A stretch of 64,000 nucleotides of DNA from Hexactinellida sp. DTS-2022. Lineage: Eukaryota; Porifera; Hexactinellida. The stretch covers positions 3,338,501 through 3,402,500 of the forward strand of contig JAPNXP010000001.1 of NCBI GenBank assembly GCA_028753945.1. The letters are read 5' to 3'. The position numbers were made by a program, and so were the translations under genes. The notes beneath the pieces are model-generated. The model did no database searches. It was not told the DNA's origin and saw only the letters and a program-made list of their open reading frames with translations. Positions 54,090 to 63,632 of the stretch are shown one piece after another (the first letter of the stretch is position 1; each line of letters opens with the position of its first letter).

Positions 54090-56351
54090 ATGGAATATGA
54101 ATTCTCTTCTGGAGGATATTATCTTAAATATTCATTGTTATCTAAACCTAATTTTGTTCCAAAACTAACGAATAAATTATATTTTAATTTATCATCTGAG
54201 AAAGACTCTAGTTCATTCCAAACTAGCTCATTATTTAATTTTCAATCCCATTTTCAACGGAATAATTTTAAATTTGATGATTCATTTGATTCGAAAATCA
54301 TTTTTAGTTGTTCTTTTATAGATATTGACGGTGATGTTGAATCTCAACATTCTTTTCTGCCAATTTCGAATGATGAATTTGGACTTCGTGATGACCTAAT
54401 GTTTTCAAATCGTAAAAGGACTATGCATGACTTATTGCCATCTGACAAGAAAATAAAAATTAATCCCGTTTATTCCAATGGTCTTCCTAGTCACTATCAA
54501 GATAATATAATAAATAATTTACAGTTGAAAATATCTCCGCCTTTAAATGATTCCGAAAATTTTTCATTTTGCCGCATTCCAAGTTCACTTCAATCTACCA
54601 ATCCTGATATTATGTCTTTAAATGAGTACCAGATAATGTTTTCTTCCCTCAGTTTTTGTTTCAAACCACATATTTCTCTGAATGATATACATATCAATGA
54701 TTTGACGATTTTAGAACACCAAATACAGGATCAGTTGCATTCGATAACACGTGCACATAATTCACTTTTACACTTTCGTAAATCCCTCAACGATGAATTA
54801 TTAACTATTAATGAACGAGAAGTTATTTCTCAGACTTGTTTCGGAATGCTATCTGAAAAGCTAAAATTTATATACAACCGTAAAAAAGAAATGTTTAAGT
54901 TGGCAGTTAGAGATTTTCATTCCATTTGTGAAAATCCAGATCGTATATTTATTGAAATTGAAGATGAATTGCCATTTTTTAGTCCTCCACCTATAGGTAA
55001 TTCGGCGGGTAAGAAGGCTTTGGATTTTGAATGTAATACTCCTGTATCCCTAGAAATGGAGTTTTCTAATAGTTCTTGTTGTGTCCATAACGATCAATTC
55101 GACAAATCAGATAAAATAACAGGTAGTATATCTCCTGAATTATTTTCCAGTTCATTTTTTGATGTAAATTCTCCACATTCTTATCCTTTTGAATCTGTTA
55201 AATTAAAGGATGGCGGTAAATTAATGTATTTAGGAAAATTTCAGAATCCAACTGAAGGAAAATCAATTCTTTCATTGAAATTATCTGGTAATTCTTTGTT
55301 CGTTGCTTCCGCAGCTTGGGTTTGTTATAGATTTGATGTATACTCTGGATTTCATTTGAACACTTATACTGGTCATAAACAACCTGTGACATGTATGGAA
55401 ATTTTAGTTTCTAAATGCAAACGCCTCTATACTGGTTCTAGTGATAAAACAATACGATGTTATGATATACCCACAGCTAATTGTTTGTGTATATTTACAT
55501 TCGAAGCTCAAATTATGTGTTTATCTTTAAGTTCTGATATATTGTTAGTAGGTTTAAGTTCTGGTATCATGCCCTGTATTAACCTAACAAAGAATATTCT
55601 ATTAAGTAGATCATCTCAACACAAGCCTAAAGCAATTAGTTATATTTATTCTACACGGAAATTCGTATTTACGGGGTCCTTTGATTGCACTATTGGTATT
55701 TATAAAATTCGCCATTGCATCAAGCAAGGTGAATTATGTTGTCTATTTCTGAAAAAACTCAACAATCATAAAGGAGCTATACTCTCTCTATATCTCCGGG
55801 GTGATATTCTTTATAGCGGTTCTGTAGATAGAACTGTTCTTGCATATGACGTCAACAAAGGAATTATTATTAATAAATATTTAGGACACGAACTACCAGT
55901 AAGTAGCATACACGTGCTAGTGACTGTGCTCATAACAGCATGTTTGGACAAGAAAATCAGAATTTTTCACATTAACTCTTCAGAACTGCTTCAAACTTAT
56001 ATTGGATATAATGATCAACTATTTTCAATGTCTATGAGAAAAAATATTTTATACAGCGGAAGTAAAAATGGAACACTTATAGCATTAGAAATAGATTTAT
56101 CATCATATTTTCAATGTTTTTGGTCAGAGTGTGAGCTGAGCTTTTCTAGTAAACTGCAAATTAAACTGCATTTAATAGAAGATCATATTAATTTACTTCA
56201 GGATAATAATATATCTATTTGTGGATGGGGCTTTTGCCAAGAATTCTTGTCACATCTTACCTTCGATGCGAAACGCAGCCACATATTATCACACGTTGAA
56301 AATTTGCTACAAAAATTTCGTCTACCTTCTAAATCTGATATGTTACTTTGA
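54090..56351 (+). CDS. WD40 and C2H2 zinc-finger protein (ZNF106-like), intronless
   Basis: A single 753-codon frame. Residues 1-200 are Ser/Asn/Phe-rich and probably disordered. About 205-275 is helical and heptad-like (LTILEHQIQDQLHSITRAHN). From about 375 to 670 a WD40 propeller is built of repeats ending YTGSSDKTIRCYDI, FTGSFDCTIGIYKI, YSGSVDRTVLAYDV, TACLDKKIRIFHI and YSGSKNGTLIALEI. Two C2H2-like fingers follow (C-x4-C-x12-H-x4-H beginning CFWSEC at about 676; CGWGFC at about 710). A propeller followed by two C-terminal fingers is the layout of vertebrate ZNF106, an RNA-binding nuclear protein; the N-terminal finger of ZNF106 is not seen. ATG context AAAATGG is good. Having no introns at this length may mean a retrocopy. 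AATAAA follows at 56544. Confidence 0.75.
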   Translation: MEYEFSSGGYYLKYSLLSKPNFVPKLTNKLYFNLSSEKDSSSFQTSSLFNFQSHFQRNNFKFDDSFDSKIIFSCSFIDIDGDVESQHSFLPISNDEFGLRDDLMFSNRKRTMHDLLPSDKKIKINPVYSNGLPSHYQDNIINNLQLKISPPLNDSENFSFCRIPSSLQSTNPDIMSLNEYQIMFSSLSFCFKPHISLNDIHINDLTILEHQIQDQLHSITRAHNSLLHFRKSLNDELLTINEREVISQTCFGMLSEKLKFIYNRKKEMFKLAVRDFHSICENPDRIFIEIEDELPFFSPPPIGNSAGKKALDFECNTPVSLEMEFSNSSCCVHNDQFDKSDKITGSISPELFSSSFFDVNSPHSYPFESVKLKDGGKLMYLGKFQNPTEGKSILSLKLSGNSLFVASAAWVCYRFDVYSGFHLNTYTGHKQPVTCMEILVSKCKRLYTGSSDKTIRCYDIPTANCLCIFTFEAQIMCLSLSSDILLVGLSSGIMPCINLTKNILLSRSSQHKPKAISYIYSTRKFVFTGSFDCTIGIYKIRHCIKQGELCCLFLKKLNNHKGAILSLYLRGDILYSGSVDRTVLAYDVNKGIIINKYLGHELPVSSIHVLVTVLITACLDKKIRIFHINSSELLQTYIGYNDQLFSMSMRKNILYSGSKNGTLIALEIDLSSYFQCFWSECELSFSSKLQIKLHLIEDHINLLQDNNISICGWGFCQEFLSHLTFDAKRSHILSHVENLLQKFRLPSKSDMLL

Positions 56352-56543
56352 TTCTTTGATTAGTTACACTTTTCGTTATTAACTAGAGTGCTATCTTAAA
56401 TATCCGTACTCGTTGGGCTCAGTCAAACAAGCTATTATTTAAGGGTGAACTACTTTATGCAACAACATTGGGACCATCTAGGGATATTCGTTAGGTAGAA
56501 TAGTTCGGATAATCGAGTTTGCACTGTAAATATTTTCATTACT

Positions 56544-56549
56544 AATAAA
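56544..56549 (+). other. Poly(A) signal for the WD40 gene
   Basis: AATAAA 193 bases after the stop, before the foldback element starts at 56578. Confidence 0.4.
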
Positions 56550-56577
56550 TAATATTATAGTAATTAATTGGTTCAAT

Positions 56578-57515
56578 CGTGACCTTCGTTATATAAGGCC
56601 TTACTACTGAGTCGATTTTGCTGGACCATGGATTACTTAAAGGCCATTGATTATTAGCTAACATATCTTTATCTCAATAGCTAGTATTGACAGACCTGAG
56701 AAATGCATTATAATTGTGTAGAAAGTTAGGAACATGATATCAAGGCATACATGACACCCTTTAGAATTGTGATATATCACCATTTGATTACGTAATCGCT
56801 ATTTTTCGTGGGAATTATCGTGTTTTTATAGCCTCCTTTTAACATAGTTAAACGCGTTATAAATGTTCAAAATTTGAACATGAGGATGTCCATAACTATT
56901 TGAATGAAATATATCGAAATTATAAATGGAATGGTACACATTCCTCGGTTGCCATGGAAATCTATATCTCCTAAAATATGCCATAACTCAAAATCTATGA
57001 ATGTTATGTGAACTAGGCTGGTACTGATCTATCCGGAATAGGTAACTTCCTATTAATCGATTATACATTTTCTATGCCTAACTTCAATAATCTTTGAAAT
57101 AATGAGATAATTAACACTTAATTCGTTATTAGGTAATGACTCACTATCTCAAAGATTCCATGGCAACCGAGGAATGTGTAACATTCCATTTATAATTTCG
57201 ATATATTTTATTCTATTACTTCTGGGCATAACCATGTTCCAATTTATAACATTTATAACGCGTTTAACTATGTTTTAAAAGTATGCTAGAAAAACAAGAA
57301 AATTCGCAACCAAAATTACCATAACGTCATCAGATGATGACATATCACAATTCTGGAGGGTGCTATGTATACCTGGATACCATATTCCTATATAGTTATA
57401 ATACACTTTTCAGCTCTATCATTGCTAATTATTGGAATAAAGATCAATTTTCCAATGCACTTTAAGTGATCCATGGTTCAAACCAGCACGCAGGCCTTTT
57501 GTATCGAAGGTCACG
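56578..57515. mobile_element. Foldback MITE, CGTGACCT family, large copy
   Basis: CGTGACCTTCGTTATATAAG ... AAAAGGCCTGCGTGCTGG mirrored and ending CGAAGGTCACG. The arms, each ~400 bp, pair through GGACCATGGATTACTTAAAG / CTTTAAGTGATCCATGG and GGCAACCGAGGAATGTGTA. Shares the first ~45 bp with 17230-17711. No clear duplication. Confidence 0.7.
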
Positions 57516-57631
57516 CATTAATTAATTAGTTGCCCTACTTGGCTCCCAAAAAGCAGCATACTGAATTGAGTACGACTTATTTACAAGCCACAGGTTTACC
57601 ATTTTAATATCAGTGATATTTTGAGGAGGGT

Positions 57632-57742
57632 AAGGTTGCTTAGCGGCCGTTAATTGTGTTGCGTAATGTCTAACACTAACTAACAAAGGTCGCTTCGAGA
57701 GATTGATCCGTCGCAAAGCGACCGAGACTGAAGGGTTCGTAT
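57632..57742 (+). repeat. Multi-hairpin GC-rich arm, second subtype, solo
   Basis: GGTTGCTTAGCGGCC, TGTTGCGTAATGTCTAACAC, GGTCGCTTCGAGAGATTG, GTCGCAAAGCGAC, then GAGACTGAAGGGTTCG. Some stems are partly decayed. No ~140-bp units follow. Confidence 0.6.
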
Positions 57743-59559
57743 CGTAAAATAGATTCAATTATATTTAATTACTCAACTAATAATTATCTTACTACAGTGA
57801 ATCTAAATACAATTATGCAATACAATTTTGTCAAATTAATTTTAACACAAATTACTAATAAATCACACGAAATTCGAAAAAAAAATAGCTGATTTTTAAA
57901 AGGATTGATAATAACTGATTATACTGTATATTCAAAATCAGCATAGTCGAAAGCAAAATGATATTCAATTAAATGATATTTTCAAGAAAAAATTTGTTGG
58001 ATTTAAATTCATATTAGAAATTTAACAGTGCCGAATTCGGAATCGGCTATCTTCCAAGCTGATTGAAGAAACTAGTGTTAACTATTGGTCCCGACAGGTG
58101 AGTAGGAACGAGATTTTACTTGTGGGACTAACACTTTGACACATCAAACTAAATTTTTTAAATCAAAATTTCAAAAAAATGATATACGATATGAATTAAA
58201 ACAAATAAATTCCATAGCAAGTTTTTTCTTTTTAGTAGCTGGACTAAGGATTTAGCAATTGTTGCATTCTTATTAATCAAGGCTAAGTCAACGAGTTGAA
58301 GATTAAAATGCGAATAGTATAAGGTAGAGATGGAATAGTGCTTAATAATTATATAAAGCATGAATCTATAAATTATCAATTTTCCCTAAGTGCACTATGC
58401 ATATGTATACATCTTTACTTTGACAATAAAAATTGAGACTTGTCAAAGTGGTGGGGCTTAGCCCCACCAAAAACAAACTGAGGTGGGGCTTTAGCACTCC
58501 CTCTGGAATTTACATTTAATGGGGGTCAAATGTACTAAATTAAAATTTGTGCATTTCTTCTCATGCCAAAGTATTCGGCAGTTCAAATTAGTGCTAGAAT
58601 CACTTTCCCGCAGTTATGTCGTCGTAAAAAGATATTGTCGTCAAATGACGAGTGACTATATTCATAATATAGCACTCCTGGAATTTACATTGGTTTATTG
58701 GGCACTTCCCACACGGCTCCTATGCTTATGGTCCCCGACACCAAGTTGAAGCTCCCACACCATATTTCCCACCTCTCGCCAAGTTATGACGTTATTCTTA
58801 CATTTTGAGAAGAGTGAAAATTATCTTAATCGCTCAGAGAATAATGATCACTCAGCATGTACAGAAAATTGCTCACTCATATTGTTACTTAAACCTAAAT
58901 AACTCGGAAATGAAGAGGGTTTGAAGGATAACTTCTAACACAACAAATAATCATTACGAGGGTGAAACGAATATACCGAATATTCCCTCCTTCGAAACGT
59001 ATGTTATTTTGATTGAATATTAGTTTGAACTTTGAAACAAATACGTATTAGTTTTCTACTTTTGGACAACAACTCAATTTGTATAGTTGGAGAGATCGAA
59101 AATATAAATTCCTAACTTTTTTGTGTCCAATACATTAACTATGATTAAATTATTGGAACATAGAAAAATCTTTTTAGTTGTACGTATTTGAGTTTTTAAA
59201 TTTGATTTAATGCTTGATCAACAAAACGAATGAATATTCGAAGTTTCTTTTGTTTAGATTATTAAGGTTACTTAGTGGTATTTGAATACTTGTTTCATCC
59301 CTAAGAATCATTACCTTCTGAATCAATAAACCACCAAAATATATTGGCCCCAAAAGAAAATGCAGTCGGCACAGCTGTAATTTTAGGATTTCAGATATAT
59401 TCTCTACAAAAATTTTTAGTTCTGTGCAGTGGCGGCGCCAAGGATGGTCAGCTGACCACCCTATCAAAGTGATTGACCACCCTCCTGACCACCCTGTAAG
59501 ATGTAAAGCTACATTATTTTTTTATGTTTTTATTGGGTATCCATGGGATTATAAATGAC
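57743..59559. other. Gene-free stretch
   Basis: GTGGGGCTTAGCCCCAC is a 17-bp palindrome at about 58451-58467, with GGTGGGGCTTTAGC nearby, perhaps a tiny MITE. A diverged arm of the 29447 palindrome lies at 59325-59395. The small frames at 58519-58749 and 59207-59467 show no domain. Confidence 0.4.
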
Positions 59560-59678
59560 TTCATTATAAGCGGAATTTCGTTATATCCATTTCGTTGTAA
59601 AAGAAGTTTTAGCAATGTCATACGATAGAAGGATTTCCGGAATATTGAACGACTTCGTTATAACGGGGGTTGACTATA
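59560..59678. mobile_element. Truncated pogo-like MITE (relative of 5714-6216)
   Basis: AAGCGGAATTTCGTTATATCC ... TATAACGGGGGTTGACTATA is the right part of the 5714 family. The next element's TA target is its own last bases. Confidence 0.6.
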
Positions 59679-59862
59679 CAGTCGACTCCGCTTAATAGAG
59701 CCACCGTTCAATAGATTTCACTGCTTAATCGGGTCAAAATTTAAGAGGATTTATAGGACGGAATTACATTTTGGCTTAAAATATTTTCGGTTAATAGATT
59801 TCCCCGCTTAATCGGGTCAAATCGACCTGGTCCCGAGGTGACTCTATTAAGCGGAGTCGTTG
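59679..59862. mobile_element. MITE with CTCCGCTTAATAGAG ends
   Basis: CAGTCGACTCCGCTTAATAG ... CTCTATTAAGCGGAGTCGTTG; internal CTTAATCGGGTCAAA repeated. TA at the left, right flank unclear. Confidence 0.7.
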
Positions 59863-59989
59863 TTTTAAATATATGTGTGTTATCTATTAATTAATCCACT
59901 AGATATACTTAATTACATAATCAATTTCCTTCTGCCCCTTGTAATCATCCAATCTATCGATGTTTCGTGATTACTCTATTTTAGTTAGG

Positions 59990-60060
59990 CAGTGGCGTAG
60001 CCAGCCCCGAGTGATTGCTCGGGCACAGAGAGAAGTTGCCCGGGCCTGGCTACGCCACTG
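59990..60060. mobile_element. Minimal hAT MITE, 71 bp
   Basis: CAGTGGCGTAGCCAG ... CTGGCTACGCCACTG between perfect copies of TAGTTAGG (59982-59989, 60061-60068). The whole element is little more than its two ends. Confidence 0.92.
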
Positions 60061-60126
60061 TAGTTAGGTAATTTTGTATTGGATTAATGAAATTTGAAAA
60101 AGTAGTGCGCTCCAGTGAGAGCGCTC

Positions 60127-61745
60127 CTAGAAAATTGGAGCGCACTCCTTTAATACTCTGCTACTAATGTCCGGATCAATTTCTACGTTGCCCTTAAGAC
60201 TCAAATAGTCTGTGATAGGGTTGCTCCTGCCGGTGAGAATTTCAACATGTAAGGGAATCCCTTGAAGTTCCATCATCCATCGAACAAAGTTGGGCTTAGG
60301 ATCTTTGTACGCGAGGATCCACTTGAGTGGGCAATGATTTCTGTGTAAGACAACTCCAGTAGCTCCCTTCAAATATACAGACGATTTCCTTTTAGCAGCT
60401 ACCGCGGCACAGGAATATAACTGGCCAAGAGAGTAGTTGCGTTGACTACGGCTTAGTGAAGAGCAGTGTTTCGTCGGCGATGGGAACTGGCGCGATTCGC
60501 TAAGGGGGCGATCGACTGAAAAGGTTGAGAAACGCTGGCAAAGAGGAAAGAAGTCCATTGGACTTATTTTTTCACTTCCTCATACTACAAGGATTGGTTT
60601 CAATATGGAAATCCTGTTCCCAGTCGGGATACGGCAGTGTGACAGCTTCCATTAAAAGCCTGGTTCTTGTCAAAAACTTTTTTGCAGCTTTCATCCCATT
60701 TCCATCCGGATCGCATTAAAGCGTACAAAGGCCCCTCCATCAGTGCCAAGTTTTGATTTTAACATAGTTAATATTCATCATGCCCATACATCTCTCTAGT
60801 TCCTCCACGTTCTTGGGCCTAGGGAACTCTTGGAGCCTCTTCGTGTAACTCTTGAGTGGCTGCGTCAGTTTTTGGAAATCCAATGTGCAAGGAATTATAC
60901 TCCTCTATTGGACGACACTTATCCGACCTGTGTCGTAGTCTCGCTACTTCCAAGCGTAGAAATAAATCCTCCAAATATATTAAATGCTCCTCAAAACTGA
61001 CAGAGAAAATTAATACGTATATCATCCACAAAACTCTCAACATATGCGGCTCCTCTCATAACTTGGCACATCAGCCTTTGAAAGGTGGACTGGCTGTTTC
61101 ACAGGCCAAAAAGCAAACACAAACTCAAAGACACCTCGCGGGGTATGGAAGGTGGTCTATTCAATATCATTCTCGAGAATCGGTACCGTCCAGTATGCAC
61201 CAGAGATGGAACCGGTCGGGATTTTCATGACCCGACCCGACTGGTGCAGTTGGAAATTTGACCCGACCCGACCGCTCAATCATAGCTAGCAATAGTTTAT
61301 AAATAATAGAATAAGAATCTACTGTAGTGTCATGTTTAGCCGTTTTACAAGTCTGAGGTTAAAGTTGGGAGCCGCGGAGCGAGTGATAGCTAGCGACTAT
61401 TTGGGATTTTGGGGGCCTTGCCCCCCAGAAAAAAATAGATTGCAACAAATGACATTTTTTGAACCAATTATACGTACTGTATATTTTATTATCCTAAATT
61501 ATATTGAACATTTTATTTTTTATCCAGAGGGCACGGTAACACCCGCACCATTAATGTTGCCCCCCTTCAACGTTTTACAGGGGGCGCACGCTCCCCCGCT
61601 TCCCCCCCACCCCCCTGTTTGTACCACCGGTCGGGTCTGACCGGTTCCGTCTCAGGTATGTCCAACTTCGAAATGTAACGATTCCTTTCAGTTGTCAAAA
61701 ATGCTCTGTGGATTTGGTACGTGGTATACATCACGCTTAGTGACT
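60127..61745 (-). pseudogene. Gypsy-type retrotransposon pol relic (RT and RNase H)
   Basis: Reading leftward from 61745: a piece like the start of reverse transcriptase (KRDVYHVPNP), the hAT insert at 61655-61201, then 61043-60819 with VSFEEHLIYLEDLFLRL (the region just after the catalytic YxDD) and a KNVEELERCMGM stretch, then 60558-60127 with an RNase H end (GVVLHRNHCPLKWIL, NFVRWMMELQGI). Several frame breaks and stops are present, and the frame runs through chance sequence in places. LTRs, gag and integrase were not found. It is an old fragment with no coding capacity. Confidence 0.75.
61201..61655. mobile_element. hAT-like MITE inside the Gypsy relic
   Basis: CAGAGATGGAACCGGTCGGG ... 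GACCGGTTCCGTCTCAG, with GTATGCAC and GTATGTCC (two mismatches) as the flanking octamers. GACCCGACCCGACC repeats inside. Confidence 0.65.
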
Positions 61746-61767
61746 GCATTACATTATCCGCCGGCAG

Positions 61768-62001
61768 CAGGCCTTCATCTAGCCCTAAGAGATCCGCGCA
61801 CCCTAGGAAATGTATATTTTACAATCGCGCACCCAAATAGACCAAAGATAGCATATTTACAAAAAAAAGACCAAATTTAGTATTAAAAATACTCTGGATG
61901 CGCACTGCGACCCAATTAATTCCAATTTTCAAGCACCCTTCCAGCATTTCCTTAAAATCACGCACCCCTGGGTGCGCGGCGCGCACCCAGATGAAGGCTA
62001 G
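61768..62001. mobile_element. MITE, TTCATC(T/C)AG family
   Basis: CAGGCCTTCATCTAGCCC ... CACCCAGATGAAGGCTAG; interior rich in GCGCACCC. Directly abuts the Harbinger end. Confidence 0.6.
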
Positions 62002-62021
62002 GGGCCTTATTCACTAAACTA

Positions 62022-62335
62022 CTTAAACTTAAACTTAAAATAAACTAAGTAAATACTTAGTTTTTGAATGAAAACTAAGTGATAACTAAGTAAATAGTAC
62101 TAAGTATTTCCCCTGATTAGACAGCGCAAACTTATTTGGTATTCACAAAGCAAAACTAAGTAAATACTTAGTTTATACTTAGTTTTACTATAAACTAAGT
62201 AAAAACTAAGTATTTTCAATACTTAGTTTGGAAACTAAGTTGGTATTCACGAACCCAAACTAAGTAAAATACTTAGTTTTCTTTATCATAAGTACAGCAC
62301 TTAATTTTTACTTAGTTTTCACTTAGTTAATCGTC
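62022..62335. repeat. ACTAAGTAAATACTTAGTTT subterminal palindromes
   Basis: AAACTAAGT and ACTTAGTTT occur about ten times in 300 bp in both orientations. Their placement at the end of the Harbinger element suggests binding sites for its SANT-like protein or transposase. Confidence 0.7.
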
Positions 62336-62710
62336 TAAAATTGATTTGTTTTTTAAGTCGAGTTCTGAGGTGACTTAACTTAAACAAATTAACCAAAATA
62401 TGATTATTTAATGTTTATCTTGTTTGAGTTGGTAATTCCGCTGATACGTAATGCTCATGATCAAACTTGTTACGTAACAAAGTTCATATAATTTGCACCA
62501 CTCTCTAATTACGCAATAAAACAGTGAACGTATCTATTGATGGGTTTGCGTGAATTAATAGATGATTGATTACGTTGAGGATCTAATAAATCACGATTAA
62601 ATAAGTGCAATTACTATTCCAAATACTAAATATATAACAGGAAACAATATAAATTATAGAAATGTCAAGTTGAAAAACTAAAATATCAGTAATAGCATTT
62701 ATTACGAAAT

Positions 62711-63528
62711 ATGTCTGTAACAAAAACTCGAGCCAAGAACTTTTCCAATGAAGAAATTTCCACTTTAGTTGATTTAGTTATGGAAAACAAACCTATGCTC
62801 TTTGGTTCATTTAGTGCAACGTTAACTTTCGACGAGAAGAACACTATCTGGGAACAAATTGGTAGTACAATTTCCCAAGAACATCAGACAATCAGAACCA
62901 AAGATGATGTCTCTAACAAATGGACCAATATTTTGGTTAAATACAAACCAATTATCAGCGACAAACTATCCTCTGCGAAAAGAACAGGTGGCTGATCTGC
63001 TGAAGCAGGACTTACGGAGTTGGAACTAAAGCTCAAGTCTATCAAGGGAAAGGAAACCTTCGAAGGAATTTCTACAGGGTTAGATCTTTCTATGGTAACT
63101 AACAGCCCATTGAGCGAAGTTGATATGATTATTAGTCCAGTAGCTCCATTACAGACAGCTTCACAATCGGGTTCTGAGTTTGATGTAGAAATTAAATATC
63201 CAAGGAAAAGGAAATTTTCCAATGATCTTGTAACTGATTCTGTTAAGGAAAGGATTCTGGAAAATGAAATACAGAAAATTGAAATTCTCCATAATATTGA
63301 TTCGAAACTTGGAAATTTAACGGAGAGTATAACTTCCAGCAACAAAAGAATTGTTGATAGAATGGTTTTTTAATTTCCAATCAGAATAAATTCATTTCCT
63401 TGATGTCTAATGTTTTTTCGGGAATGCTGCCTTCTAATCCACTGCCACCTTTTCAATATTCTACTCATATGACACAAGGATTCCAGCAACAACATTATTT
63501 TCCTCCACTACCTCCTTTTAGTGATTAA
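62711..63528 (+). pseudogene. Harbinger SANT/Myb-like DNA-binding protein, near-intact
   Basis: ATG at 62711 starts a trihelix-type domain (FSNEEISTLVDLVMENK, then WEQIGSTI and VSNKWTNILVKYK), a Myb/SANT-like protein that in Harbinger elements helps the transposase enter the nucleus and bind DNA. A TGA at 62993 interrupts a conserved TGG-SAEAGLTELE stretch where a Gly would fit. The frame then stays open to TAA at 63371; one base change of frame there (TTTTTT run) continues a Pro/Gln/Phe-rich tail to the TAA at 63526-63528. Two lesions make this copy a pseudogene, though a recent one. Confidence 0.75.
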
Positions 63529-63632
63529 TTTAGTTTGCTTAGGCTAGTAATTAGCTGTCTACTTGTAATTGTATTGCTACGGTGAAAAACAAGTGTAATA
63601 AACATAACATAAATAACTATTTGTTTAAATAA

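Noticed and set aside
60525..61230. Plus-strand open frames of up to 124 codons
   Set aside because: They are antisense shadows of the Gypsy pol relic on the minus strand.
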